This document shows, piece by piece, positions 16,684-25,630 of a stretch of DNA of 64,000 nt (the first letter of the stretch is position 1; the number at the start of each line of letters is the position of its first letter). The stretch is from Bacteroidota bacterium (GTDB lineage: Bacteria > Bacteroidota > Bacteroidia > Chitinophagales > Chitinophagaceae): positions 62,001 through 126,000 of the forward strand of contig JAFAFR010000050.1 of the NCBI GenBank assembly GCA_023423405.1, in the 5' to 3' direction. The notes beneath the pieces were generated by a model that was not told the DNA's origin, did not search any database, and saw only the letters and a list, made by a program, of their open reading frames with translations. Position numbers and translations under genes: made by a program.

Positions 16684-18804
16684 TTATTCTGCCTTGATGA
16701 TTTTTTCCTGTCCCAGCTTGTGGCTGCCTTCCTTCACCTGCAGCAGGTAGGTGCCTGTTGGCAGGCCTCCGAGGTTCAGGGACCGGCTGACCACTTTGGC
16801 CGATTTCTGGAATTTTTCCTGGTGCACCAAAATGCCCTGCAGGCTGTAAACCTGGATATAGGTATCGCCGAAGTAATTCGAGTTCAGGTTAACAGACAAT
16901 TGATTCCGAACAGGATTTGGATAAAGGGCCAGTTGCTTGCCCGGCCATTTCCAACTGGTTTCCATGCCGGGAATTTCCATGGCTGCAGGGTCCATGGCAA
17001 TGGTCTGCTGACCGCCTGCCACCCTGGCTGCGCTATAGGGCGTGAGTGTTGCCGTCATTTGGTCGGAGGCCGTAGCACCGTTATTGTCGGTTACGGTAAG
17101 CTGGAACACATAGGTGCCTGCAATAGCGTTCCGGGCCACCGTTGACACAGCAGTTGGCGTACTCAACGTCACTGTATTAGGACCTGAAACCTGTGTCCAT
17201 TGGTATTTTGCAATGGAGCCGTCGGGATCGGTAGAACCGCTACCGTTCAGGGTTACGGTGGTGTACATGGCAGAGAAACGCTGGTCGTTTCCTGCATTCG
17301 CTACGGGAGGCTTATTGGTGCTGGAAGATGAGCCACCCTGGCTGCCCGCACTACTTGAGCCACCGGAGCTTCCCGATCCGGAGGAGCCATTCACCAACAC
17401 CTGGACATAGGCCGTGTTGTAACCTCCCCGGTTATCGGTGATCTTGAGTTTGAAATAATAGGACCCTTTGACCAGGCCGCTCATGGTGGGCGCGGATGCA
17501 TAAATATTGGAAATGGTTGCCGTTGCAGGGCCAGACTCCTGGCTCCAGAGATAGCCTGCAATGGAGCCGTCGGGGTCATAAGAGCCCAGGGCAAAGAGCT
17601 GAACGCTGCTGGTAGGCAGGGTGAGGATTTTCGTGCTGCCGGCGGTCACCACCGGCAACTGGTTAGGGCTTCCGCTGCCCGTCATCTCAACAATGCTTTG
17701 TGCATATCCTTTTGCACCCTGGTTATCGGTTACAGTTAACCGGTATACATAAGTGCCCTGTACCATTCCGCTGATGCGTAGATCCGCGCTGGTGGGTGTT
17801 AGCAGGTTGGGTACGCTGGGGCCCGATTCAATAGACCACTGGTAAGAGACGATGCTGCCATCGGGATCGGTTGACGTGCTTCCGCTGATGGTAGCAGTAT
17901 TGGTGGGCAGTTTAATGGTTTGTTTGTAACGGGCATAGGCAATGGGCGCAATATTGGAAGGAACCGGGTTGGGAATGAGAAAATCTTCGAGGATGGCATC
18001 CTTGTTCCCGATACGCACATTGTCAACATAATATACACGTGTGCTGAGCGACGACTGCTCGTAATTTTTGGGCCAGTTGGTATTCCAAACCCAGCGGTAC
18101 AGTCCTATTTTAAAGAAGGGATCGTAGGAGCCGTTGTAGTAGTTCTTCCCTTTGTAATCCAGAACCAGCTTGCCATTCTTCCATATTTTCAGGTATCCGT
18201 CGTTGTTATAGGAATAGTTGTAATTGAATACCCAGTCGTTCCATACACCTCTTTCCCAGGGGCCCAGGTTGAAGGTTTTCAGCTTCACATTGGCGCCGCC
18301 GTCCTTGTTCACATCCACCGAGTCATACCGGAGCTCAATGATCCAGTTGCCCTTGTAAATCTGGAGAGAAAGTGGTGGATTAAGTGAAACTGAGCTGGTT
18401 TTGGGCCGGTCGTGCCACTGTGCAACAATTTCATGTACGTTGTCGAGCGCAAAATCGCTGGGAAGATAGTTGCTGAAGGCCCACCAGCGACGATTGGTTT
18501 CCGGGGGGATTGGGTAGTTGTTATCCGTTAGTTCGGTTCTTTTGCTGGACGCTATATTGGGATCAGATTTGCGCAACTCCACCCGGAGTGATTTCTTTCC
18601 CGTCCGTTTGTAATTGGTGCTGTTGGTCAGTGAATAAGAACAACAACTTTCTTTGGCATCCCACCCGGCGAATATCGAGTTGCCTTCAAAATCATCCTGG
18701 AAGAGGATATTCGTTTGCGCGGAGGAGGATAGTGTCGTCAGCATCCCTGCCACTATCAGGCAGGCGGCTACTACAGGTCTACGGTAATACATAAGTGTCG
18801 TCAT
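16684..18804 (-). CDS. polysaccharide lyase-like protein with PKD domains and T9SS sorting signal
   Basis: Secreted protein of 706 residues, numbered from ATG 18804. MTTLMYYRRPVVAACLIVAG starts the signal. Residues 30-272 match a heparin-lyase-like jelly roll (polysaccharide lyase type PF14099): FQDDFEGN, SLRVELRKSDP, RTELTDN, EIVAQWHDRP, WNDWVFNYNYS and YYVDNVRIG. Three PKD repeats follow, each with a TDPDGSI or YDPDGSI turn, at about 285-385, 388-477 and 505-597. A Ser/Gly linker (about 478-502) separates the second and third. The end (LALYPNPVRNQLSVNL to LPTGTYLLQVKEGSHKLGQEK) is a type A T9SS sorting domain, so the protein should be exported by T9SS and surface-attached or released. Cleavage of an acidic polysaccharide is inferred; the exact glycan is unknown. 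Confidence 0.85.
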   Translation of the reverse strand: MTTLMYYRRPVVAACLIVAGMLTTLSSSAQTNILFQDDFEGNSIFAGWDAKESCCSYSLTNSTNYKRTGKKSLRVELRKSDPNIASSKRTELTDNNYPIPPETNRRWWAFSNYLPSDFALDNVHEIVAQWHDRPKTSSVSLNPPLSLQIYKGNWIIELRYDSVDVNKDGGANVKLKTFNLGPWERGVWNDWVFNYNYSYNNDGYLKIWKNGKLVLDYKGKNYYNGSYDPFFKIGLYRWVWNTNWPKNYEQSSLSTRVYYVDNVRIGNKDAILEDFLIPNPVPSNIAPIAYARYKQTIKLPTNTATISGSTSTDPDGSIVSYQWSIESGPSVPNLLTPTSADLRISGMVQGTYVYRLTVTDNQGAKGYAQSIVEMTGSGSPNQLPVVTAGSTKILTLPTSSVQLFALGSYDPDGSIAGYLWSQESGPATATISNIYASAPTMSGLVKGSYYFKLKITDNRGGYNTAYVQVLVNGSSGSGSSGGSSSAGSQGGSSSSTNKPPVANAGNDQRFSAMYTTVTLNGSGSTDPDGSIAKYQWTQVSGPNTVTLSTPTAVSTVARNAIAGTYVFQLTVTDNNGATASDQMTATLTPYSAARVAGGQQTIAMDPAAMEIPGMETSWKWPGKQLALYPNPVRNQLSVNLNSNYFGDTYIQVYSLQGILVHQEKFQKSAKVVSRSLNLGGLPTGTYLLQVKEGSHKLGQEKIIKAE

Positions 18805-19049
18805 TGAATATAAAATGGTCAGAACACTTTCAAAGGGGAATAGATTGCCATTCCCGCCCCGGAGAGCAGGAAAAACGATGGAAACCATTAATAGGGAAAA
18901 TCAACCAGATTTGACAGAATATTGGATCGCCATGCGCCGTAACCAGGCACTTGGGCCTATTTAACTGCAAGAACTATACCGTTATGCTCAAAAATCCAGA
19001 ATTTTAATTCCGAAAAATATTTCCAGGCACAACCGAAACACAACCGACC

Positions 19050-19946
19050 ATGTCCCGGCGCAAAAAACAAGACCATATTGAATGGAACAGGATATTCAAC
19101 CTCCGTCATTTTATACAGATACTGGCAGGCATCGGGCTGGCCGTGCTGGCCATGAAGGGATTCATGATCCCCAACCGGTTCATGGACGGCGGCATAACGG
19201 GGATCTCTATCCTGCTGCACGAAATATTTCACATCAATATTTCCCTGCTGATCATTTCGCTCAACTTCCTCTTCGTGTACCTGGGCTACCGCAGCATCGG
19301 GAAAACATTTGCGGTGCAAACGGCCATCGCTGTTTTTCTGCTCTCGCTGGGACTGCTTTTCGTGGAAATAGGTCCCATTACCACCGATAAGCTGCTGATC
19401 GCCATTTTCGGCGGATTGCTCATGGGCGCCGGCGTGGGACTGGTGATCAGGGGCGGCGGTGTGATCGACGGGGCGGAAGTGGTGGCCGTATTCACCCGGC
19501 GGCGCACCGGCTTTTCCAACAGCGAAATCATCATGGTGTTCAACTGCATCATTTTCAGTATTGCCGCCATCCGCTTCGGCGTGGAGACAGCCATGTATTC
19601 GCTGATCACTTTTTTCACGGCCACGCGCGCCACGCATTACGTGGTGGATGGTATTGAAGAATTCACTGCCATGAACATCATCACCTCGCGGGAAGAAGCG
19701 GTGAAAAACCTGCTGGTCATGGAAATGGGCAAGGGCATTACCATATATAAAGGAGAAAGGGGATACCTGCCCGGTAGCTTCGACATCAAAACAGATTGCG
19801 ATATCATCATGACCGTGGTGACCCGCCTGGAGATCAAACAGATCCAGGATGCGGTGCGACAGATCGACCCCGCTGCCTTTCTTTTTGTACATACCATTAA
19901 AGAAGCCGCGGGTGGTATTCTGAAAGAAAAAAGCCATGCCGCCTGA
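19050..19946 (+). CDS. YitT family membrane protein
   Basis: Inner-membrane protein of 298 residues. About five to six transmembrane segments are visible (FIQILAGIGLAVLAMKGFMI, INISLLIISLNFLFVYLGY, TAIAVFLLSLGLLFVEIG, LLIAIFGGLLMGAGVGLVI, IIMVFNCIIFSIAAIRFGV). FMIPNRFMDGGITGIS and the GGGVIDGAEVVAV stretch are hallmarks of YitT. Residues from about 210 form the cytosolic DUF2179 ferredoxin-like domain (GKGITIYKGERGYLPG, DCDIIMTVVTRLEIKQI). The family is widespread but has no firm transport substrate. The gene lies 29 bases before a histidine kinase gene on the same strand. Confidence 0.92.
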   Translation: MSRRKKQDHIEWNRIFNLRHFIQILAGIGLAVLAMKGFMIPNRFMDGGITGISILLHEIFHINISLLIISLNFLFVYLGYRSIGKTFAVQTAIAVFLLSLGLLFVEIGPITTDKLLIAIFGGLLMGAGVGLVIRGGGVIDGAEVVAVFTRRRTGFSNSEIIMVFNCIIFSIAAIRFGVETAMYSLITFFTATRATHYVVDGIEEFTAMNIITSREEAVKNLLVMEMGKGITIYKGERGYLPGSFDIKTDCDIIMTVVTRLEIKQIQDAVRQIDPAAFLFVHTIKEAAGGILKEKSHAA

Positions 19947-19975
19947 ACCCGTTTCCGTTATCTTTAGTATAATTT

Positions 19976-21358
19976 ATGAACCTGGATATTGCGCTGGCCT
20001 TTGTCGGATTCCGCTACCTGCGGGTATTTGCCGACACCCAATCGCTTCCGGAAAAGTGGAAGCGCCAATTTGATTTCGGCTTCTATATTTCCCTGGGCTT
20101 CCTGGTGGGCAGTGTTTTTTTTAACCGCGCTCATTTCATCGGTTGGATTGGCTGGCTGACCCTTTTTTACATCGCCTACACCGTTTGGCGTGAAGAAGTG
20201 TTCAAGCCCATGCGCTGGCTGCTCCTGGCCTGCGCGCCTTACCTGCTGGCCTCCTTCGTGAACAATATCGTTGAAACAGCGCTGCCCGGGCTGTATAAAA
20301 AATGGGAGGATTACATTGATACCGCCGTTCTCTGTACCCTGGCCTGGATGCTGGGCGTTTATCTCATGACCCGCAACCAGCGCAAGGCATTGGAAACCCA
20401 GCGCCAGCGCCTGAAAGAAAAAGAAGAGCAGATCCTGGTGACGGAGGCGATGAAGAACCAGTTGGAACTGGAAGTGGCCGAAAGGACCCGCGATATCAAC
20501 CGCCAAAAAGAAGCCCTGCAGGAAGCCTTACATGAACTGAAAGCCACCCAGGCGCAGCTCATCCAGTCGGAAAAAATGGCTTCCCTCGGTGAACTCACCG
20601 CCGGCATTGCGCACGAGATACAGAACCCCCTCAATTTTGTAACGAATTTTTCCGACGTGTCAAAGGAACTGGTGGATGAACTGCTGACGGAACTGAAGAA
20701 CAATAATCCTTCCGAGGCCGCCATCGTTGCCAGGGACCTGCAGGCCAACCTCGACAAGATCATGCACCACGGCAGGCGGGCCGACAGCATCGTAAAAGGA
20801 ATGCTGCAGCACAGCCGCACCAGCACCGGGCAAAAAGAGTCTACCGACATTAACCTGCTGGCAGACGAATACCTGCGCCTCGCTTACCACGGTCTCCGCG
20901 CCAAAGACAAATCGTTCAACGCAACGCTTCATACCGAGTTCGATCCCGCTATCGGCAACATGAACCTGGCTGCCCAGGAAATCGGCCGGGTGCTCCTGAA
21001 CCTCATCAACAACGCCTTTTATGCCGTGCAGGACAAAAAGGCGGAGGTCGCGGAACAGCCGGCAGCCGGCAAACCCTATGAGCCCACGGTAACCGTTCGC
21101 ACAAAGCGCCTGGGCAATTCGGTGGAGGTAACGGTCATGGACAACGGAAAAGGAATCCCCGAAGAGATCAGGAACAAAATATTCCAGCCCTTTTTCACCA
21201 CCAAACCAACGGGGCAGGGGACCGGCCTGGGCCTTTCTCTCAGTTATGACATCGTGAAAGCGCACGGCGGTACCCTGCAGGTGGTCTCACCGGTGCCCGA
21301 ATACCAGGCCGGCGCAGCCTTTGTCCTGCGGCTGCCTTTGAATGCCAGGAACGGCTAG
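19976..21358 (+). CDS. sensor histidine kinase with membrane N-terminus
   Basis: Kinase of 460 residues. About four hydrophobic segments lie in residues 33-131 (FGFYISLGFLVGSVFF, GWIGWLTLFYIAYTVW, WLLLACAPYLLASFV, VLCTLAWMLGVYLM). A long coiled coil spans about 137-200. The dimerisation helix has GELTAGIAHEIQNPLNFVTN with phospho-acceptor His213. The ATPase domain shows the N box (NLINNAFYAVQD), G1 (VMDNGKGIPEEI), F box (FQPFFTTKP) and G2 (GTGLGLSLSYDIVKAHGG). This is the HATPase family often found as an orphan in Bacteroidota. No response regulator gene is adjacent, so the output is unknown. Confidence 0.92.
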   Translation: MNLDIALAFVGFRYLRVFADTQSLPEKWKRQFDFGFYISLGFLVGSVFFNRAHFIGWIGWLTLFYIAYTVWREEVFKPMRWLLLACAPYLLASFVNNIVETALPGLYKKWEDYIDTAVLCTLAWMLGVYLMTRNQRKALETQRQRLKEKEEQILVTEAMKNQLELEVAERTRDINRQKEALQEALHELKATQAQLIQSEKMASLGELTAGIAHEIQNPLNFVTNFSDVSKELVDELLTELKNNNPSEAAIVARDLQANLDKIMHHGRRADSIVKGMLQHSRTSTGQKESTDINLLADEYLRLAYHGLRAKDKSFNATLHTEFDPAIGNMNLAAQEIGRVLLNLINNAFYAVQDKKAEVAEQPAAGKPYEPTVTVRTKRLGNSVEVTVMDNGKGIPEEIRNKIFQPFFTTKPTGQGTGLGLSLSYDIVKAHGGTLQVVSPVPEYQAGAAFVLRLPLNARNG

Positions 21359-21368
21359 GCACAGCCAT

Positions 21369-21743
21369 TCACGGCCATTTTGTAGTGATCAGCAGGTAAT
21401 AGGCCAGTAAAAGGCTGATCACGAACATGAATCCCGAAAATATATATAACCAGGTAGCCCGTGGCTCATAACTGCCATCGGATATCTGCTTTTCGGTTGC
21501 GCGGTACCGTAAGGTTCCGAATACCAGTCCCGCTGCGCCCATCAGCACCAGCAAAATGCCGATGGGACCCGAATAGCCGTATTGGGGAATACTGTGATCC
21601 TTGCCCAGTACAATGCTGAGCTGGCGGATGAAAAGAGAAAATTTCACGATCACAAATCCGAAAGTGATAACGGCTATGGATGTGCGTATCCAGGCCAGCA
21701 GGGTCCTTTCGTTGGCCATTCTTTCATTGATATTACCGGGCAT
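21369..21743 (-). CDS. DUF202 / YidH family membrane protein
   Basis: Small inner-membrane protein of 124 residues. The N-terminal NERMANERTLLAWIRTSIAV is the family hallmark. Three hydrophobic helices are visible (IAVITFGFVIVKFSLFI, GPIGILLVLMGAAGLVFG, WLYIFSGFMFVISLLLAYYLL). The biochemical role is not established. It converges on the histidine kinase gene with ten bases between the stops, so it is not part of that transcript. Confidence 0.9.
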   Translation of the reverse strand: MPGNINERMANERTLLAWIRTSIAVITFGFVIVKFSLFIRQLSIVLGKDHSIPQYGYSGPIGILLVLMGAAGLVFGTLRYRATEKQISDGSYEPRATWLYIFSGFMFVISLLLAYYLLITTKWP

Positions 21744-21800
21744 GGCAGATCATTTCTTCACAATTTATAAAGAAGAAACTATCTTGCTGTTTTAAGCCAT

Positions 21801-22232
21801 ATGAACTTTCTCATCGCCTGCTTCTTCCTGCTCCTGCACCGGCCCGAGGCCCAGCCTTCCATCCAGGGCACCTGGAAACTGATCTCCGGAACCCTTATCG
21901 AAAAAGGGGATACCACTACCACCCTTTACACCGGTAACCGGTCCTTTATCAAGATCATCAACGCCACCCATTTTGCCTTCCTCGAACACGATCTCAAAAA
22001 GGGAACCGACAGTACCGCCAGCTTTACGGCAGGCGGCGGCCGGTACACGCTCAAAGGCAAGGCCTATACCGAACACCTCGAATACTGCAATGCCCGCAAT
22101 TGGGAAGGGAATACGTTTCATTTCACCGTGGAGATCAGGAATGATACCCTGATCCAGTCGGGCAGGGAAGTAGTGGAATCCGCCGGCGTGGACCGTACCA
22201 ACATTGAAAAATACCTGCGTTTCAAAGGCTAG
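21801..22232 (+). CDS. exported lipocalin-like protein
   Basis: Protein of 143 residues with a short signal (MNFLIACFFLLLHRPEAQPS). The mature part opens with IQGTWKLISGTLIEKGD, the G-x-W start of small lipocalin-like barrels (the DUF4488 type is a candidate), and has LYTGNRSFIKIINATHFAFLEHD and YTLKGKAYTEHLEY strands. It probably binds a small hydrophobic ligand in the periplasm. That role is inferred from the fold only. It stands between a convergent DUF202 gene and the GH97 gene. Confidence 0.68.
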   Translation: MNFLIACFFLLLHRPEAQPSIQGTWKLISGTLIEKGDTTTTLYTGNRSFIKIINATHFAFLEHDLKKGTDSTASFTAGGGRYTLKGKAYTEHLEYCNARNWEGNTFHFTVEIRNDTLIQSGREVVESAGVDRTNIEKYLRFKG

Positions 22233-22397
22233 CAACAATATATATTGAAAAGATATATGTCGATGCGGATTACTGATAATCAGCGTAATAGCTGCGCCCG
22301 CCTGCTGGTTTAGGGAAATATTTGGTATATCGCCAGTCTACATATTGGAAAACAGTTGAGCCTGCCCGTGATTTGGCTGGTCAAAACCAAACCTGTC

Positions 22398-24524
22398 ATG
22401 TTCCGCATTCGCTTAGGCTTTTTGTTTGCCGTTCTTATCTCCTGTTTTTTCCTGAACCCTGGCCGCCTCCATGCCCAGCCTGCCAACACCACGCATCTTT
22501 CTATGGGCAAACTGGATCTCGCCACCTGGATCGATCCCTCGGGAACACCCACTTATAGTTTGCAGTTTGCCGGCCGGCCTGTTATCCTTCCCTCCGCACT
22601 CGGCTTTGTGCTGAACAGGGACGAAACTTTCAACAGCGGTTTTGTGCTGACCGGCGCCAGTACCGATTCGCTCGACCAAACCTGGAATACCGTTTGGGGA
22701 GAGGAAACACAGATCCGGAATCACTACCGCGAGCTCACCCTGCACCTGCAGCAAACCGCCACGCAGAAAAAGCTCGACCTCGTGTTCCGTGTCTTTGCAG
22801 AAGGGCTGGCCTTTCGCTATACTTTCCCTAAACAACCGGGCCTGAATTATTTCATCATCCGCGAGGAACTCACGGGGTTCAATATGGCGGGCGACCACAA
22901 GGCTTTTTGGATACCGGGCGACTACGACAGTAACGAATATCCTTATACGCACTCTGCACTAACGGCTATTGACAACCGCGATATTGTGGCGAAGAGCACC
23001 GATATTGCCGTTCGCACCGTGCCCGATCCGCACGCCGTTCAAACGCCGCTGATGATGAAATCGGCCGACGGACTCTACATCAACCTGCACGAAGCGGCGC
23101 TGTACAATTACCCTGCCATGCAACTGCACGTGGACCGGCAGTCGCTGGGCCTCCGCGCCAGCCTGGTACCCGACGCCTATGGCAATAAAGCCTATGTACA
23201 AACGCCTTTCAGCACACCCTGGCGCACCATCATTGTTTCCGATAAGGCCGCCGATATCCTTGCTTCCCGCATGATCCTTAACCTCAACGAGCCCTGTAAA
23301 CTGGAAAATACTTCCTGGATCCGTCCCATGAAATTTGTTGGCGTGTGGTGGGAAATGCAAACGGGAATAGGAACCTGGAGCTATGCACGTTCTGCCGATG
23401 ACAAAAACGCATCGGGACAACTCATTCCTTCGGGCCAGCACAGCGCCAACACGGCCAACGTTAAACGCTATATTGATTTTGCATCGGCCAACGGCATCGA
23501 CGGTGTGTTGGTGGAGGGCTGGAATACTGGTTGGGAAGACTGGTTCGGCAACTGGAAAGAAAACGTATTTGATTTCGTGACGCCCTATCCCGATTTCGCG
23601 GTAGACGAACTGCAGGCCTATGCCGCCGCGAAAGGCGTGCAGCTCATCATGCACAACGAAACCTCCGGTTCTGCCACCAACTACGAAAGGTTCCTGGACA
23701 CGGCTTTCCGCTTCATGAACAACCACGGTTACCATACAGTGAAGACCGGTTATGTGGGTCGCATTATTCCGCGTGGCGAAGCACACGATGGACAGTGGAT
23801 GGTGAATCACTATTTCAGGGTAGCAGAAAAAGCTGCCGCCCACCGGGTGATGATCGATGTGCACGAACCCATGCGTCCCACCGGGCAGTCGCGCACCTAT
23901 CCGAACTGGATGGCCAGCGAAGCGGGGCGCGGCAACGAATACCACGCTTTCAGTAACGGCAACGCGCCCGATCACGAAACCATTCTTCCTTTTACCCGCC
24001 TTATGGGCGGCCCCATGGACTATACACCCGGCATTTTTAAATTGAAAGGCTATTCACCCGTGGACAGCAACCGGCAGGTGAACAGCACACTGGCCAAACA
24101 ACTGGCGCTCTACGTTACGCTCTACAGTCCCATCCAAATGGCCGCTGATCTTCCGGAGAACTATGCGCCCCGGATGGATGCCTTCCGCTTTATCCGCGAA
24201 GTGCCGCTCACCTGGGAGCGGAGCCTGGTGCTGGAAGCGGAGCCGGGCGACTACCTCAGCATGGCCCGTAAAGCAGTGGGGAAAGAAGAATGGTATATCG
24301 GCGCCGTTACCGACGAGAACAGCCGGAAAGCCGTATGGACACTGGATTTTCTGCCGAAGGGTAAAAAATTTGAAGCGATCATTTACAGCGATGGCCCCGG
24401 TGCAGACTGGCAGCGCAATCCCGAATCCTATGCCATACGCAAACAGGTGGTGGATGCCAAAACCAAACTGACCGTCAACCTGGCGAGGGGTGGCGGCGCT
24501 GCCGTTAGCATCCGGCCGTTGTAA
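22398..24524 (+). CDS. glycoside hydrolase family 97 (SusB-like)
   Basis: Calcium-dependent alpha-glycosidase of about 708 residues. The signal is MFRIRLGFLFAVLISCFFLN ending at LHAQP. The N-terminal beta-sandwich is GH97_N (SFAGRP-like GTPTYSLQFAGRPVI, FRYTFPKQPGLNYFIIREEL). The catalytic barrel has GVLVEGWNTGWEDWFG, IMHNETSGS, VKTGYVGRIIPRGE, DVHEPMRPTGQSR and ASEAGRGNEYHA, followed by GH97_C. VKTGYVG replaces the Asp-bearing strand of retaining GH97 enzymes, and the Glu residues of HNETS, VHEP and SEAGRGNE match the SusB pattern, so an inverting enzyme is expected. An upstream TTG start at 22356 is less likely than ATG 22398. It is followed 74 bases later by GH43. Confidence 0.93.
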   Translation: MFRIRLGFLFAVLISCFFLNPGRLHAQPANTTHLSMGKLDLATWIDPSGTPTYSLQFAGRPVILPSALGFVLNRDETFNSGFVLTGASTDSLDQTWNTVWGEETQIRNHYRELTLHLQQTATQKKLDLVFRVFAEGLAFRYTFPKQPGLNYFIIREELTGFNMAGDHKAFWIPGDYDSNEYPYTHSALTAIDNRDIVAKSTDIAVRTVPDPHAVQTPLMMKSADGLYINLHEAALYNYPAMQLHVDRQSLGLRASLVPDAYGNKAYVQTPFSTPWRTIIVSDKAADILASRMILNLNEPCKLENTSWIRPMKFVGVWWEMQTGIGTWSYARSADDKNASGQLIPSGQHSANTANVKRYIDFASANGIDGVLVEGWNTGWEDWFGNWKENVFDFVTPYPDFAVDELQAYAAAKGVQLIMHNETSGSATNYERFLDTAFRFMNNHGYHTVKTGYVGRIIPRGEAHDGQWMVNHYFRVAEKAAAHRVMIDVHEPMRPTGQSRTYPNWMASEAGRGNEYHAFSNGNAPDHETILPFTRLMGGPMDYTPGIFKLKGYSPVDSNRQVNSTLAKQLALYVTLYSPIQMAADLPENYAPRMDAFRFIREVPLTWERSLVLEAEPGDYLSMARKAVGKEEWYIGAVTDENSRKAVWTLDFLPKGKKFEAIIYSDGPGADWQRNPESYAIRKQVVDAKTKLTVNLARGGGAAVSIRPL

Positions 24525-24598
24525 CATCCTGCACAGAAAAAGATGCGAATGGGAAAGGCGGTGCGGGAATAATTCTGTTATTTCCGTTTTTGCCAGAT

Positions 24599-25630
24599 AT
24601 GAAAATAAATTCTTTTTTCGCCGCCGCGGTGCTACTGCTGGCTGCCTGCTCCGCAAAGCAGTCCACCATAACGCCAACAGATAACCGAAACAGTTTCTCC
24701 AACCCGGTTTTTGCGCACGACTTTCCCGATCCCAATATTGTAAAAGGAAAAGACGGGTATGTATATGCGTATTCCACGGAGGCCGACTGGACCCGCGATG
24801 GCATTGCCGGTGGCAGAAGGATCATTCCCATCCTGCGCTCCAAAAACCTGGTGAGCTGGGAAACCGTAGGTGCAGCCCTGGCCAGCCGGCCTTCGTGGAA
24901 ACCCGAGGGTGGCATCTGGGCGCCCGATGTTACGGAAGTGAACGGCAAATATTTTCTGTACTATTCTTTCTCTACCTGGGGCGACCCAAACCCGGGAATC
25001 GGTTTTGCGGTTTCAGACAAACCCGAAGGACCCTTTACGGATAAGGGAAAGCTTTTCTTTAGCAAGGAAGTGGGTGTTGACAATTCCATCGATCCTTACC
25101 TGGTAGTGGAAAATGGAAAGCTGTTCCTTTTCTGGGGCAGCTTCCACGGCATATTTGGCATTCCACTCAGCGACGACGGCACCAAAGTGACGGGCGAAAA
25201 ATTCCAGGTGGCGGGAACGGCTTATGAGGGCTCCTGCATTTTTAAAAGAGGCTCCTATTATTATTACCTGGGTTCAACCGGCTCCTGCTGTGAAGGCGAA
25301 AAAAGTACCTACCAGGTTAAAGTAGGCAGGGCCGATGCATTGCAGGGCCCTTATGTAGACAGGAATGGAAAGCCCTTGCTGGAAAATGGCGGAACGGTGC
25401 TCCTGCACCGCAATGAAGGCAGCGACGGTTTTGTAGGCACCGGCCACAACGCCGACCTGGTGCAGGACGATGCGGGCGTCGACTGGCTTTTATACCATGC
25501 ATTTGAAAACAAGCAGGGCGCCAACAAGCGGATCATGTTGTTGGACAAAATCACCTGGGAGAACGACTGGCCTGTGATTAAAAATAATACACCTGCATTG
25601 GGACCACAGTCCGCCCCTTATTTTAAGTAG
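24599..25630 (+). CDS. glycoside hydrolase family 43 lipoprotein
   Basis: Five-bladed propeller enzyme of 343 residues, probably acting on arabinan or other arabinose/xylose-containing chains. MKINSFFAAAVLLLAAC is a lipobox signal (LLAAC). Catalytic residues fit the family: general base in FPDPNIV (D44), the pKa modulator Asp in NSIDPYLV, and the acid Glu in YEGSCIFKR. GGIWAPDVTEVNGKYFLYYS and KYTYQVKVGRA-like segments complete the blades. The final FVGTGHNADLVQDDAGVDWLLYHAF is typical of arabinanase-like GH43. The lipoprotein signal implies outer-membrane attachment or the periplasm. It pairs with the GH97 gene upstream. Confidence 0.92.
   Translation: MKINSFFAAAVLLLAACSAKQSTITPTDNRNSFSNPVFAHDFPDPNIVKGKDGYVYAYSTEADWTRDGIAGGRRIIPILRSKNLVSWETVGAALASRPSWKPEGGIWAPDVTEVNGKYFLYYSFSTWGDPNPGIGFAVSDKPEGPFTDKGKLFFSKEVGVDNSIDPYLVVENGKLFLFWGSFHGIFGIPLSDDGTKVTGEKFQVAGTAYEGSCIFKRGSYYYYLGSTGSCCEGEKSTYQVKVGRADALQGPYVDRNGKPLLENGGTVLLHRNEGSDGFVGTGHNADLVQDDAGVDWLLYHAFENKQGANKRIMLLDKITWENDWPVIKNNTPALGPQSAPYFK

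Noticed and set aside
18957..19937. Open minus frame of 326 codons opposite the YitT gene
   Set aside because: YitT membrane segments and DUF2179 are clear on the plus strand; the antisense product has only low-complexity His/Asp/Gly stretches.
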